Assembly: GCF_041378895.1 (NCBI RefSeq)
Contig: NZ_CP144212.1
Span: forward strand, 833,001-897,000
Direction: 5' to 3'
From: Dechloromonas sp. ZY10
GTDB lineage: Bacteria > Pseudomonadota > Gammaproteobacteria > Burkholderiales > Rhodocyclaceae
Length of the DNA: 64,000 bases
Shown here: positions 16,849-25,600 of the stretch, in pieces
Numbering within the stretch: the stretch's first letter is position 1
How the letters are laid out: every line of letters starts with the position of its first letter
The notes under the pieces: model-generated
Seen by the model: the letters and a program-made list of their open reading frames with translations, nothing else
What the model was told of the DNA's origin: nothing
Database searches by the model: none
Translations under genes and position numbers: made by a program

Positions 16849-19581
16849 ATGAGCGCTGCCGATCCGGTACAGACGCTGCTGGCCCTGATCAACGGCGGCC
16901 AGCCGGCGCAGGCGATTCCCGAACTGCAGGCGCGGCTGCGCGAACAGCCCGGGCACCCGGCGCTGCTGACCCTGCTCGCCGAGGCTTACCGGGTGGCCGG
17001 TCGGCCGGTCGAGGCGATTCCTGCTTATCAACAGGCCGGTGCGGCCGGCGGCGGCAGCCGCAATTGGCTGGCGGCCGGCATCCTGCTTGCCGACGCCCGC
17101 CAGAGCGACGAGGCGCTCGCCTGCCTGGCGCGGGCACGGCAGGAAAGCCCAGACAGCGACGAAATTCTCGATGCGCTGATCACCACGCACTTCAACATCG
17201 GGCGCTTTGCACCGGCGATCGAACTGGCCCGGCGGCAACTCGGCCTGAGCCGCAACCCGGCCTACCTCAAACATGCGGCGCTACTCTTGCAGAGCAACGA
17301 GTTGTACGAGGAATCGGCGGCTGCCTTCCGCAAGATTCTCGCGCTGGCTGGCGACGATCCGGCGCTGATCGGCGCCGCGCTGGTGCCGGCGCGATTTACC
17401 TGCGACTGGACGTGGACCGAGGAATTGCAGCGCAAGATGCTGGCCTGTTACGCCGCCGGCGATTACGCCGCGCCGGCCGAGTACCCGCTGACCCACGTCA
17501 CCTGGTGTGCCGACGAGCGGATCAACCACGAGGTGACGCGCGCCTACCGCGAGCGCATCGTCGGCGCGATCCATCCCTTGCCGCGTCCGGCCGGGCCGCG
17601 TCCGCCCGGGCGCCTGCGCATCGGCTACCTCTCCTGCGATTTTCGCAACCACGCGACGCTGCACCTGATGATCGGCGTCTTCGAGCAGCACGACCGCGAG
17701 CGTTTCGAGGTCTTTGCCTACGACTACACCACGCCCGATGCGTCCGAATACCGTCAGCGCTTCCTCGGCGCCGTCGAGCACCACGTCGACCTGCGCAGCT
17801 TGAGCGACTGCGAGGCCGCCGAGCGCATCGCCGCCGACCGCCTCGATCTGCTGTTTGACCTCAAGGGCTACACTGGCGGTGCCCGCGCCGGCATCCTCGC
17901 CTATCGCCCGGCGCCGCTGCAGGTCGCCTACCTCGGCTACCCCGGCAGCTGCGCCAGCCCTGATCTCGACTTCATCGTCAGCGACCGTTGGGTGACGCCG
18001 GACAGCAGCCTGGCCCACTACAGCGAACGCTTCTGCCGGCTGCCGCACAGTTACCAGTGCAACGACGGCCAGCGCGCCATCGCGCCGCTGCAGGGCGGGC
18101 GCAGCGAGCACGGCCTGCAGCCGACGGCGGTGGTGTACGCCAGCTTCAACCAGTCGTACAAGATCGACCGCGCCACCTTTGCCTTGTGGCTGCGGGTGCT
18201 GCAACAGGTCCCGGACAGCGTCCTCTGGCTGCTCGGCCAGTGCGCTGCGGCGCAGAACGAACTGGGGCGCCAGGCTGCTGCCGCCGGGGTCGCTGCCGAG
18301 CGCCTGATCTTTGCACCCTTCGCCTTGCCGCAGGCGCATCTGGCGCGGCTGCAACTGGCCGATGTGATTCTCGATACCTTGATCTGCAACGGCCACACCA
18401 CCACCTCGGATGCGCTGTGGGCCGGCGTGCCGGTGGTCACGGCGCTGGGGCGCCACTTCTCGTCGCGGGTCAGCGCCAGCCTGCTGCACGCCATCGGCCT
18501 GCCCGAGCTGGTCGGCGCCGATAGCGAAGCGATGCTGGCGATTGCGGTCCGGCTCGGGCTCGATGCCGACTACCGGCAACAAATCCGTGCCCGGCTGGCC
18601 GAGCAGCGGCAGCAGGCGCCACTGTTCGACGCCGCCCGCTTCACTCGGCATTTCGAGCAGGGCATTCTGGCCATGCTCGCCGCGACCCCGGAGCAGCGTT
18701 GTCTCGATATTCCTGAGCAGTTGTCGGTGCTGCCGGCGATGCTCTTGAGCCCAGCGCCGGCACCGTTGCGCGAGCCGGTGCCGGCCTGCCCGCTATGCGG
18801 CGGCAGCGGCGAAGCGCTCGGCGAATACGACTGCCGGGCGCACCCCTTGTGGCACGACGAGTTGCCGCCGACGCTGGCCTGGCAGCGTTGCCGCGCCTGT
18901 GCCCATGTGTTTACCGCGCAGGTCTGGTCGGCGGCCGGGCTGGCCGCGCTCTTCCGCCACGCCAATCCGGCCCAGCTGGCGTCGCTGGCGGCGCAGCACG
19001 ACAGCCTGCGGGCGCAGTGGGCGCCGGTGGTCGAGCGTGCCACCCGTTGCCTCGGCGGCTATCCCGCAGTCCTCGGCGGCAGCCTTGCCCCTTGCTGGGT
19101 CGATGTCGGCTGCGGCGATGGCGCCTTGCTGATGACCGCCGCCGATTTCGGCTATCGCGTGCATGGCCTCGACGCCCGCAGCGAAACCGCGCGGCGGGTC
19201 AGCGAACTCGGCTATCCGGTCGAGGCCGGCGACTTTCTCGCCTGGACGCCGCCGGCTGCGGCCGGCGAACTGCGCGTGCTGTCGCTGATGGACGTCCTCG
19301 AACACCTGCCCGACCCGCGTGCCGCGCTACGCCACGCGCATACCCTGTTGGCCGCCGATGGCCTGCTGGTACTCAGCCTGCCCGATGCCGGCGCGTCGAG
19401 CTGGCAACTGCTCGACCGCAGCGGCCAGAACCCGTACTGGATCGAGATCGAGCACTACCACAACTTCAGCCGCGCCAGCCTGACCCGGCTGCTGCAAGAA
19501 TGCGGTTTCACCGTCGTCGACTTCGCCATCCCGCACCGCTACCGCGCGCAAATGGAGATCTACGCCCGCCGCTTGGGCTGA
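16849..19581 (+). CDS. TPR / O-GlcNAc-transferase-like / SAM-methyltransferase fusion protein
   Basis: A 910-residue cytoplasmic protein with three parts. Residues about 1-200 are TPR-like helical repeats. Residues about 230-620 are a family-41 glycosyltransferase (SPINDLY/OGT type) with YLSCDFRNHATLHLM, LFDLKGYTGGARAGI, QVAYLGYPGSCASPDLDF and CNGHTTTSDALWAGVPVV, including the nucleotide-sugar-binding segments. Residues about 645-680 are a four-cysteine knuckle (CPLCGG, CRACAHVF). Residues about 740-900 are a class I methyltransferase with VDVGCGDGALLM and LSLMDVLEHLPDPR. It may glycosylate a protein or surface sugar and methylate the same product. The start lies 14 bp after the S4 gene. Confidence 0.85.
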   Translation: MSAADPVQTLLALINGGQPAQAIPELQARLREQPGHPALLTLLAEAYRVAGRPVEAIPAYQQAGAAGGGSRNWLAAGILLADARQSDEALACLARARQESPDSDEILDALITTHFNIGRFAPAIELARRQLGLSRNPAYLKHAALLLQSNELYEESAAAFRKILALAGDDPALIGAALVPARFTCDWTWTEELQRKMLACYAAGDYAAPAEYPLTHVTWCADERINHEVTRAYRERIVGAIHPLPRPAGPRPPGRLRIGYLSCDFRNHATLHLMIGVFEQHDRERFEVFAYDYTTPDASEYRQRFLGAVEHHVDLRSLSDCEAAERIAADRLDLLFDLKGYTGGARAGILAYRPAPLQVAYLGYPGSCASPDLDFIVSDRWVTPDSSLAHYSERFCRLPHSYQCNDGQRAIAPLQGGRSEHGLQPTAVVYASFNQSYKIDRATFALWLRVLQQVPDSVLWLLGQCAAAQNELGRQAAAAGVAAERLIFAPFALPQAHLARLQLADVILDTLICNGHTTTSDALWAGVPVVTALGRHFSSRVSASLLHAIGLPELVGADSEAMLAIAVRLGLDADYRQQIRARLAEQRQQAPLFDAARFTRHFEQGILAMLAATPEQRCLDIPEQLSVLPAMLLSPAPAPLREPVPACPLCGGSGEALGEYDCRAHPLWHDELPPTLAWQRCRACAHVFTAQVWSAAGLAALFRHANPAQLASLAAQHDSLRAQWAPVVERATRCLGGYPAVLGGSLAPCWVDVGCGDGALLMTAADFGYRVHGLDARSETARRVSELGYPVEAGDFLAWTPPAAAGELRVLSLMDVLEHLPDPRAALRHAHTLLAADGLLVLSLPDAGASSWQLLDRSGQNPYWIEIEHYHNFSRASLTRLLQECGFTVVDFAIPHRYRAQMEIYARRLG

Positions 19582-19594
19582 GGTGGGGTGGTGG

Positions 19595-19636
19595 TTTTTG
19601 CCCCGGGGCGCGGTCGACCGTGATTTTCGCAAAAAA
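19595..19636. repeat. SalI-palindrome repeat, copy B
   Basis: Left arm TTTTTGCC (19595-19602), 10-bp palindrome CGGTCGACCG at 19611-19620, and right arm GCAAAAAA (19629-19636). The arms pair with each other outside the core, giving a long imperfect dyad. Confidence 0.8.
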
Positions 19637-19817
19637 TGACCCTGGCCCCTTTGTCCCGCCTGGGGCGCAGCCAACTGTTTGCGGTGCCCGCGTTCAAAGC
19701 GTTCAAGAAGGCGATGCGGGCAACTAAGGCTTAGCGCACTGATCGCTGGCTAACAGCTCCGGGCGGCATGTGGGCCGGCGTGGTTTGGTGTTTTTTGGGG
19801 CGGTGATCAGATAGCCG

Positions 19818-19858
19818 TTTTTGCTCGAAACCACGGTCGACCGTGGCTTTGGGAAAAA
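19818..19858. repeat. SalI-palindrome repeat, copy C
   Basis: The longest core in the window: CCACGGTCGACCGTGG, a perfect 16-bp palindrome at 19831-19846. TTTTTGC lies on the left and GGGAAAAAGC on the right. Confidence 0.8.
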
Positions 19859-20012
19859 GCCGAGCCAGACCTCTTTGTCTGCCGCAACGTGCGCCCAATC
19901 ATCTCTCACTCATTCAGGCGCTGAAAGAGTGGCAGAAGAAAAACCTGAATTGTTTAAAAATATTTTTTATAGCCAACCGGGACTTGATGCCCTGTATTGA
20001 TATTAAAGGCAA

Positions 20013-20461
20013 TTAATGTTTAAAAGAATTAGATAAGGCATCTCGATCAGACTTGGTGTCTTCTTTTGATAACTGAGCATCAAAATCAATCGATTGCAAA
20101 ACATCTTGGAGTTCCTGACTAAATATCACTTTTTCTCTCTCAGAGTTTTCTATGAAATCAAGTGATTTTAGAATTTTTATAATCTGATTGGCAGCTGATG
20201 CACGACGTGAGAAAGTATTTCTCCACTCGTCCATACTTTTCTCCTCATCTGCTTCTGCCTTTGCTTTGTCGGACAACGGTGCAGCAAAGTGTTTAAGCAC
20301 AAGATCATCTTCGCTATACTGCTTGCCAATACTTAACTTTAAGCAATACGAGAAAAAAATTGTGTCGTATGATGAATATATTATCTTTAGAATGGTGCGG
20401 CTCGGCGATGGGATTGCATCTGACTCTATTGCCGTGGGAATAGGTTGAACTTCTTTTTCCT
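20013..20461 (-). pseudogene. 3' part of membrane protein gene split by the IS
   Basis: About 149 codons on the reverse strand, beginning after the TTAG target duplication with LKEKEVQPIPTAI and ending ALSNSFKH. It is soluble, charged and helix-rich, with no motif I recognise. Removing the IS and one TTAG joins it in frame to the fragment at 21791-22199, giving a 285-residue ancestral protein. The apparent start MSILL seen here is written by the IS end and is not the original one. The AT-rich composition differs from neighbours, which suggests horizontal acquisition. Now probably not expressed as a full protein. Confidence 0.8.
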
Positions 20462-20465
20462 TTAG

Positions 20466-21790
20466 CAGGATGCTCAAAAACCCTGACTAACCGATGCTGA
20501 TGAGATAATTGGCGGGTTGTCAGGACGAGATTGAAGCAGATGAGGACGGCGGATACGACACAGCATGCGATGTTTAGCTATCGGAGTCTGGAGGAGCGGA
20601 TCCCGGCAGGGCATCCGTTGCGCAAACTGCGCGTGCTAGTCGATGGCATTCTCGCTTCGATGAATGGCACGTTTGCCAAGTTGTACTCGCACACGGGACG
20701 CCCGGGCATTCCGGCGGAACGACTGCTGCGTGCGAGCTTGATTCAGGTGTTGTTCTCCATCCGCTCGGAACGGCAACTGGTCCAGCACATTGAGTACAAC
20801 CTGTTGTACCGGTGGTTTGTTGGCCTGTCGATGGATGAAGGCATCTGGGCGGCGACCACCTTTACCGAGAACCGGGATCGGCTCTTTACCGAGGACATCA
20901 TGCGTGAGTTCTTTGGCAAGGTCGTTGCCCTGGCACAGTGGAAGCGACTGACCTCGCATGAGCATTTCACCGTGGATGGGACGCTGATTGAAGCCTGGGC
21001 CTCGATGAAGAGCTTTGTGTCCAAGGATGGTTCGGGGAAGCCACCCGAAGGTGGTGGCAAGAACCCGACGGTGGACTTCAAGGGCGAGAAGCGTAGCAAT
21101 GAGACGCACGCCTCCACCACCGATGATCAGGCTCGACTCTTCAAGAAGAGTGCGGGCGACAAATCTCGCCTGTGCTACATGGGGCACGCCCTGATGGAGA
21201 ACCGTAACGGTCTGGTGGTGGATGTTGAAGCGACCCAAGCGACCGGCAAGGCAGAACGCGAAGCAGCGCTGAGGATGACGGCCCGGACGATGAAGGCGGG
21301 CAGTACGCTGGGGGCGGACAAAGGCTACGACACCGCCGACTTCGTGCAATCACTGCGCGAGATGAAGGTGACCCCGCATGTGGCGGCAAAGCAATCTGGC
21401 TCGGCGATTGATGGCCGCACAACCCGGCATGCGGGCTATGCGGTCAGCCTGAAGAAGCGGAAGTTGGTGGAAGAGATTTTTGGGTGGAGCAAGACCATCG
21501 GAGGTCTGCGCAAAACCCGTTTGATTGGCTTGGCGAAAGTGAAGGCTCAAACCGTCTTCACTTTCGCTTGTTACAACCTGACCCGGATGGCAACGCTGTT
21601 CGGCTGGCGATTGTCTGCGACATAGGGCGAAGTCTGCCTGCTGATCGCCGAAAGGCGGGCAGCAAACCCCAAAGAGGCAAAGAAACCGCCTGAAACCCGG
21701 TTTCGACGTGCCACAAAGGGAATGTCGGAGAAGTTTGAACATCGTCAGCAACGAATAGCCGAAGGCATCGCGGCGTTTTTGAGCATCCTG
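20466..21790 (+). mobile_element. Complete IS5-family insertion sequence
   Basis: A 1325-bp element bounded by perfect 16-bp terminal inverted repeats (CAGGATGCTCAAAAAC at 20466-20481 and its complement at 21775-21790). It is flanked by a 4-bp direct repeat, TTAG (20462-20465 and 21791-21794). TTAG fits the YTAR target preference known for the IS5 subgroup. It contains one intact transposase gene. The perfect ends and duplication show a recent insertion. Confidence 0.93.
20540..21625 (+). CDS. IS5-family transposase
   Basis: A 361-residue DDE transposase from the ATG at 20540 (a TTG at 20531 with an AGGA site could add three residues). The N-terminal domain has GRPGIPAERLLRASLIQVLFSIRSERQL. 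The first catalytic Asp lies in FTVDGTLIEAWAS, the second in LGADKGYDTADF, and the Glu in VEEIFGWSKTIGGLRKTR, which follows the IS5 Y/W-R-E-K pattern. The HASTTDDQARLF and MGHALMENRNGLVVD segments are typical of this group. No frameshift or stop is visible, so it is likely active. Confidence 0.93.
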   Translation: MRTADTTQHAMFSYRSLEERIPAGHPLRKLRVLVDGILASMNGTFAKLYSHTGRPGIPAERLLRASLIQVLFSIRSERQLVQHIEYNLLYRWFVGLSMDEGIWAATTFTENRDRLFTEDIMREFFGKVVALAQWKRLTSHEHFTVDGTLIEAWASMKSFVSKDGSGKPPEGGGKNPTVDFKGEKRSNETHASTTDDQARLFKKSAGDKSRLCYMGHALMENRNGLVVDVEATQATGKAEREAALRMTARTMKAGSTLGADKGYDTADFVQSLREMKVTPHVAAKQSGSAIDGRTTRHAGYAVSLKKRKLVEEIFGWSKTIGGLRKTRLIGLAKVKAQTVFTFACYNLTRMATLFGWRLSAT

Positions 21791-22199
21791 TTAGATTTGC
21801 GATTTGAAAAGCAAGGTTTAGCATCTCGGCATGCATTGATGACAGAGTTGTTTTGGATTCGCCAACATGCAAATCCAATGCATCCAGCTTTTTGGCGATT
21901 TCGCTCATGCGATTAAGTTCGTCAGAAAACTTTAGTTTTGACAAATCAATATCTTTTACCACATCTCGAAGAGAAACTATTTGAGTGGCAATTTCAGTGC
22001 TGCTACGATTTTGGGACTCTGCCTGAATAAAACTATAAAAGATGGCTACGACAGCCAAGATAATCCCGACAATCGTTCCAGCAAATGAAATATGGTCCGT
22101 TATGTTCTTATCAGCACTGAATCGGTACGTCCAATCAAAAACAAGGTACTCGATCAGCATGATGATCGCGATGCTAAAAAAACATTCTCGTTTAGACAC
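21791..22199 (-). pseudogene. 5' part of membrane protein gene split by the IS
   Basis: A GTG start at 22199, preceded by GGGAGAG, opens MSKRECFFSIAIIMLIEYLV. Two hydrophobic helices (about residues 6-26 and 38-60) are followed by a polar helical stretch with DIDLSKLKFSDELNRMSEIAKKLDALDL, which looks like coiled coil. The reading frame enters the IS at 21790. The topology suggests a small inner-membrane anchor with a long cytoplasmic helical tail. No family is recognised. The real gene start and ribosome site are intact, so a truncated product ending in IS-derived residues (frame open to 21558) could still be made. Confidence 0.8.
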
Positions 22200-22381
22200 T
22201 TAGGCTCTCCCACTCCCCCCGTCCAAGGAGAACAAAAGGGGGGGCAAAAGGGGGCGGGTTCAATTTCCCGGAAGCGGCCAATCCCTAAAACCCAGATCAA
22301 AAAAGACCCAGCCCCCGTTGGCCTATATTCCTCTAGGTGGGGGTAGGACAAAGGTCTTATTTTAGCTTCTTGGCATGACTG

Positions 22382-22426
22382 TTTTTTTGATCTTTCCCAC
22401 GGTCGACCGTATCCGCAAGCAAAAAA
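22382..22426. repeat. SalI-palindrome repeat, copy D
   Basis: Left arm TTTTTTTG, core ACGGTCGACCGT (perfect 12-bp palindrome, 22399-22410), right arm GCAAAAAA. CCC precedes the core, as in copy E. Confidence 0.8.
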
Positions 22427-22557
22427 CTGTCGCTTGTGCCATTTTTACGACAGGGGGAAGGGCAGGCTGCCCTTGGGGTCTGTCGGCATAGCCATGGTGG
22501 TCATGTTTATTGCCAATCTTCAGGAGCCTACTGTCCTGACCTCAGCCGAGTGGGCCA

Positions 22558-22599
22558 TTTTTTGCCATTCCCACGGTCGACCGTGAAAATCGGCAAAAA
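22558..22599. repeat. SalI-palindrome repeat, copy E
   Basis: The best outer dyad in the window. TTTTTTGCC is followed by core CACGGTCGACCGTG (perfect 14-bp palindrome, 22572-22585) and then GGCAAAAA. It is the closest match to copy F inside ccoI over about 42 bases on the opposite strand. Confidence 0.85.
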
Positions 22600-22663
22600 T
22601 CCTCGTTCTGCCGATGTTTTGGCGCGGCAAAGACAGGGACAGGGCTACCGGAGTCTTCCGCGT

Positions 22664-25600
22664 TTAAACGTTGAGATGCGGCACTTGGGTGGTCGAGATC
22701 GCGACGACCGGGGCGGTGGCCAGCGCGGCGACCTGGGTGTAGCTGAGGGCGGCGATCTGGGCGGTGCTGAAGTGGGCGATCTGGGCGGTGGTGATCGCGC
22801 CGATCTGGCGGGTGTTGAGAACGCCGAGGTCGATGCTGTCGAGCTGGTCGAGCTGGTCGGTGCGTAGCGCGGCGACGCCGCTGGTGCTGAGGCCGGCCAG
22901 TTGGGTCGAACTCAGTAGCGCGACCTGCAGGCTGCTCAGGGCGTCGATCTGGGTGCCGCTGAGGGCGCCGATCTGGGCGCTGCTCAGGGCGTTGAGGTGG
23001 GCGCTGCTGAGTTGCTGCAGCTGGGTGGTGGTCAATGCCGCGATCTGGACGGTCTTTAGCGCAGCAATTTCGCCGGTGCTGAATTCTCCGAGTTGATTGC
23101 TGGCCAGGGCGGCAATCGCGGCCGTGCTCAGGGCGCTGACTTGCGTGGTGGTCAGCGCGGCGATTTGCGGTGTGCCGAGGCCGGCGACCTGGGTGCTTTT
23201 GAGGGCGGCGATTTGCGTGCTGCTCAGGGCGGCGATTCCGACCGTGCCGAACTGGCCGATCTGGGTCGTGGCCAAGGCAGCGATGGCGAGCGTATTCAGG
23301 CTGCTCAGCTGGGCGGTACTCAGCGCGGCCAGCTGCGGATCGCTCAAACCAGTGGCCTGGATGCTGCTCAGCGCGGCGATCTGGCTTGGGCTCAGGGTGT
23401 TGAGTTGTGCGGTGCTCAGGCTTTGCAACTGCGGCGTGCCCAATGCGGCGATCTGGCTGGTTTTCAGGATGGCGATTTCGCTGGTGCTGATCACTGCGAT
23501 TTGGGGCGTACTCAGCGCGGCAATGGCGGCGGTGCTGAGATAGGGAAGCTGGCTGGTGGTCAGCGCGTCGAACTGGGTGGTGGCGATACCGGCGATCTGG
23601 GCGCTACTCAGTGCCCCGATTTGCGTTGCCTTCAGCGCCGCGATGCCGACCGTGCCGAACTGTGCCAGCTGCGTGGTGCTCAGCGCGGCGATGGCGGCTG
23701 TGCTGAGGCTGCCTAGCTGGAGCGTGGACAGGGCTGCCAGTTGGGCATTGCTCAGGTTGCTGACTTGGGCGCTGCTGAGCGCTGCAACTTGCAGGCAGGT
23801 CAGTGCATTGAGTTGGGCAGTGGCGAGATTCTGCAACTGGCTGCTGCTCAATACGGCGATCTGGGTGGTTTTCAGGGTGGCGATTTCGCCAGTGCTGAAG
23901 AGGTTGAGCTGGGCGGTCGATAGCGCGCTGATCGCAGCGGTGCTCAGCGATGGGGTCTGGGCACTGGTTAGCGCATCCAGCTGGGTATTGTCGAGATTGG
24001 CGACCTGGCTGCTGCTCAGCGCGGCGATCTGGGCTGCGGTCAGCGCGGCTATCCCGACCGTTCCGAACAGGCCGATCTGGGCGGTGGTCAGTGCCGCGAT
24101 GCTGCTGGTGCCCAGTGCGGCAATCTGCAGGGTACTCAGCGTGGTCAGTTGGGAGGTGGTCAGGTTGCTGCTCTGGGTGCTGCTCAAGACCGCGATCTGT
24201 GCGGTGCTCAAGGCGGCGATCTGCGACGTCGCCAGGCTTTGCAGCTGGGCGGTGGTCAGCACCGCGATCTGGGTGGTGCGCAAGGCGGCGAACTCGCTGG
24301 TGCCGAGCAGGGCCAGTTGGGTGGTGCTGAGCACCGGAACAGCACTGGTGTTGAGCGAGGCGACCTGGGTGGTGTTCAGCGCGTCGAACTGGGTCGTGCT
24401 CAGATTGCTGATCTGGGTGCTGGTCAGGACCGTCACCTGCGTCGTCTTCAAGGCGGCGATCCCGCTGCTGCTGAACTGCGCCAGCTGGGTTGTGCTCAGC
24501 GCGGCGACGGCAGTCGGGGTCAGGCTGCTGATCTGGGTGGTACTCAGGGCGGCGAGTTGGGGATCGAGCAATCCGGTGACCTGGCCGGGACTGAGGGTGG
24601 CGACCTGCAGCGTGCTCAGGGCGTTGAGCTGGGCCGTGCTCAGGTTCTGCAACTGGGTGGTGGTGAGAACGGCGACCTGCTTGGTTTTCAGTGCGGCGAT
24701 GCCGATGCTGCCGAATTGGCTCAGTTGCGCGGTGCTGAAGGCGGCAATGCTGGTGGTTCCCAGGTTACTGATCTGAGTGGTGCTCAGTGCCGCCAGCTGG
24801 GCGTCGGCCAGGCCGGTGGCCTGGGTGCTGCTGAGCGCTGCGATCTGGGTGCCGGTCAGGGCGGCCAGTTGGGTAGTACTCAGGTTTTGCAGCAGGGTGG
24901 TCGTCAAAGCGCCAATCTGGGTCGCCTTGAGGACCGGAATTTCGCTGGTGCCGAGCAGCGACAGTTGGGTCGTGTTCAGGTTGGCGATGACCGTGGTGGT
25001 GAGCGCCGGTACCTGGCTGCTGGTCAGCGCGTCAAACTGGGCAGTGGCCAGCGCGGCGACCTGGGTGCTGCTCAAGCTGGCGACCTGAGCGCTGCTCAGT
25101 GCCGCGAATTCAGCCGTGGCGAACTGGTTCAGCTGGGCGCCGCTGAGTGCCGCGATGGCCGCCAGCGATAGCGAAGGCACCTGGATTGAAGTCAGTGCGT
25201 CAAGCTGGGTAGGGTCCAGGGCGACGACCTGGGGGCTGGTGAGTGCGGCGACTTGGCTGGTTTTGAGGACGGCGATGCCGGTGGTGCCGAACTGGGCGAG
25301 CTGGGTGGTCGAGAAAGCAGCGATGGCGCTGGCGCTGAGGCTGGTCAGCTGGGTGGTGGACAGGGCGGCGAGTTGGGCATCGAGCAGGCTGGAGGCCTGC
25401 AGGGAGGACAGGGCGGCGACCTGGAGGGTGGTCAGGGTATTGAGTTGGGCGGTACTGAGGTTTTGCAGCAGGGTGGCGGAAAGGGCCGCGACCTGGGTGG
25501 TTTTGAGGGCGGCGATTTCGGGCGTGGTGAGCAGGCCCAGCTGGGTGGTGGACAGGGCGGCAATGGCCGCCGTGCTCAGCGAAGGCAGCTGGGTCGAAGT

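Larger units (their letters stand above)
19582..20012. other. Intergenic region carrying two palindromic repeats
   Basis: This 431-bp stretch has no credible gene. It holds copies B and C of the SalI-palindrome repeat. Both are followed about 33 bases later by CTTTGTC (19650 and 19871 areas), so the repeated unit is longer than the palindrome. The last 100 bases become AT-rich and lead into the disrupted island gene. Confidence 0.6.
22200..22663. other. Intergenic region with two palindromic repeats and G-rich tracts
   Basis: A 464-bp stretch with no gene I can support. It contains runs of C6, G7 and G5 near 22212-22256, an AGGGCAGGCTGCCCTT hairpin near 22460, and repeat copies D and E. It mirrors the arrangement on the other side of the island at 19582-20012. 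Confidence 0.6.

Noticed and set aside
21484-21693. Small plus-strand frame at the IS right end as a passenger gene
   Set aside because: It overlaps the transposase 3' end out of frame and resembles no protein.
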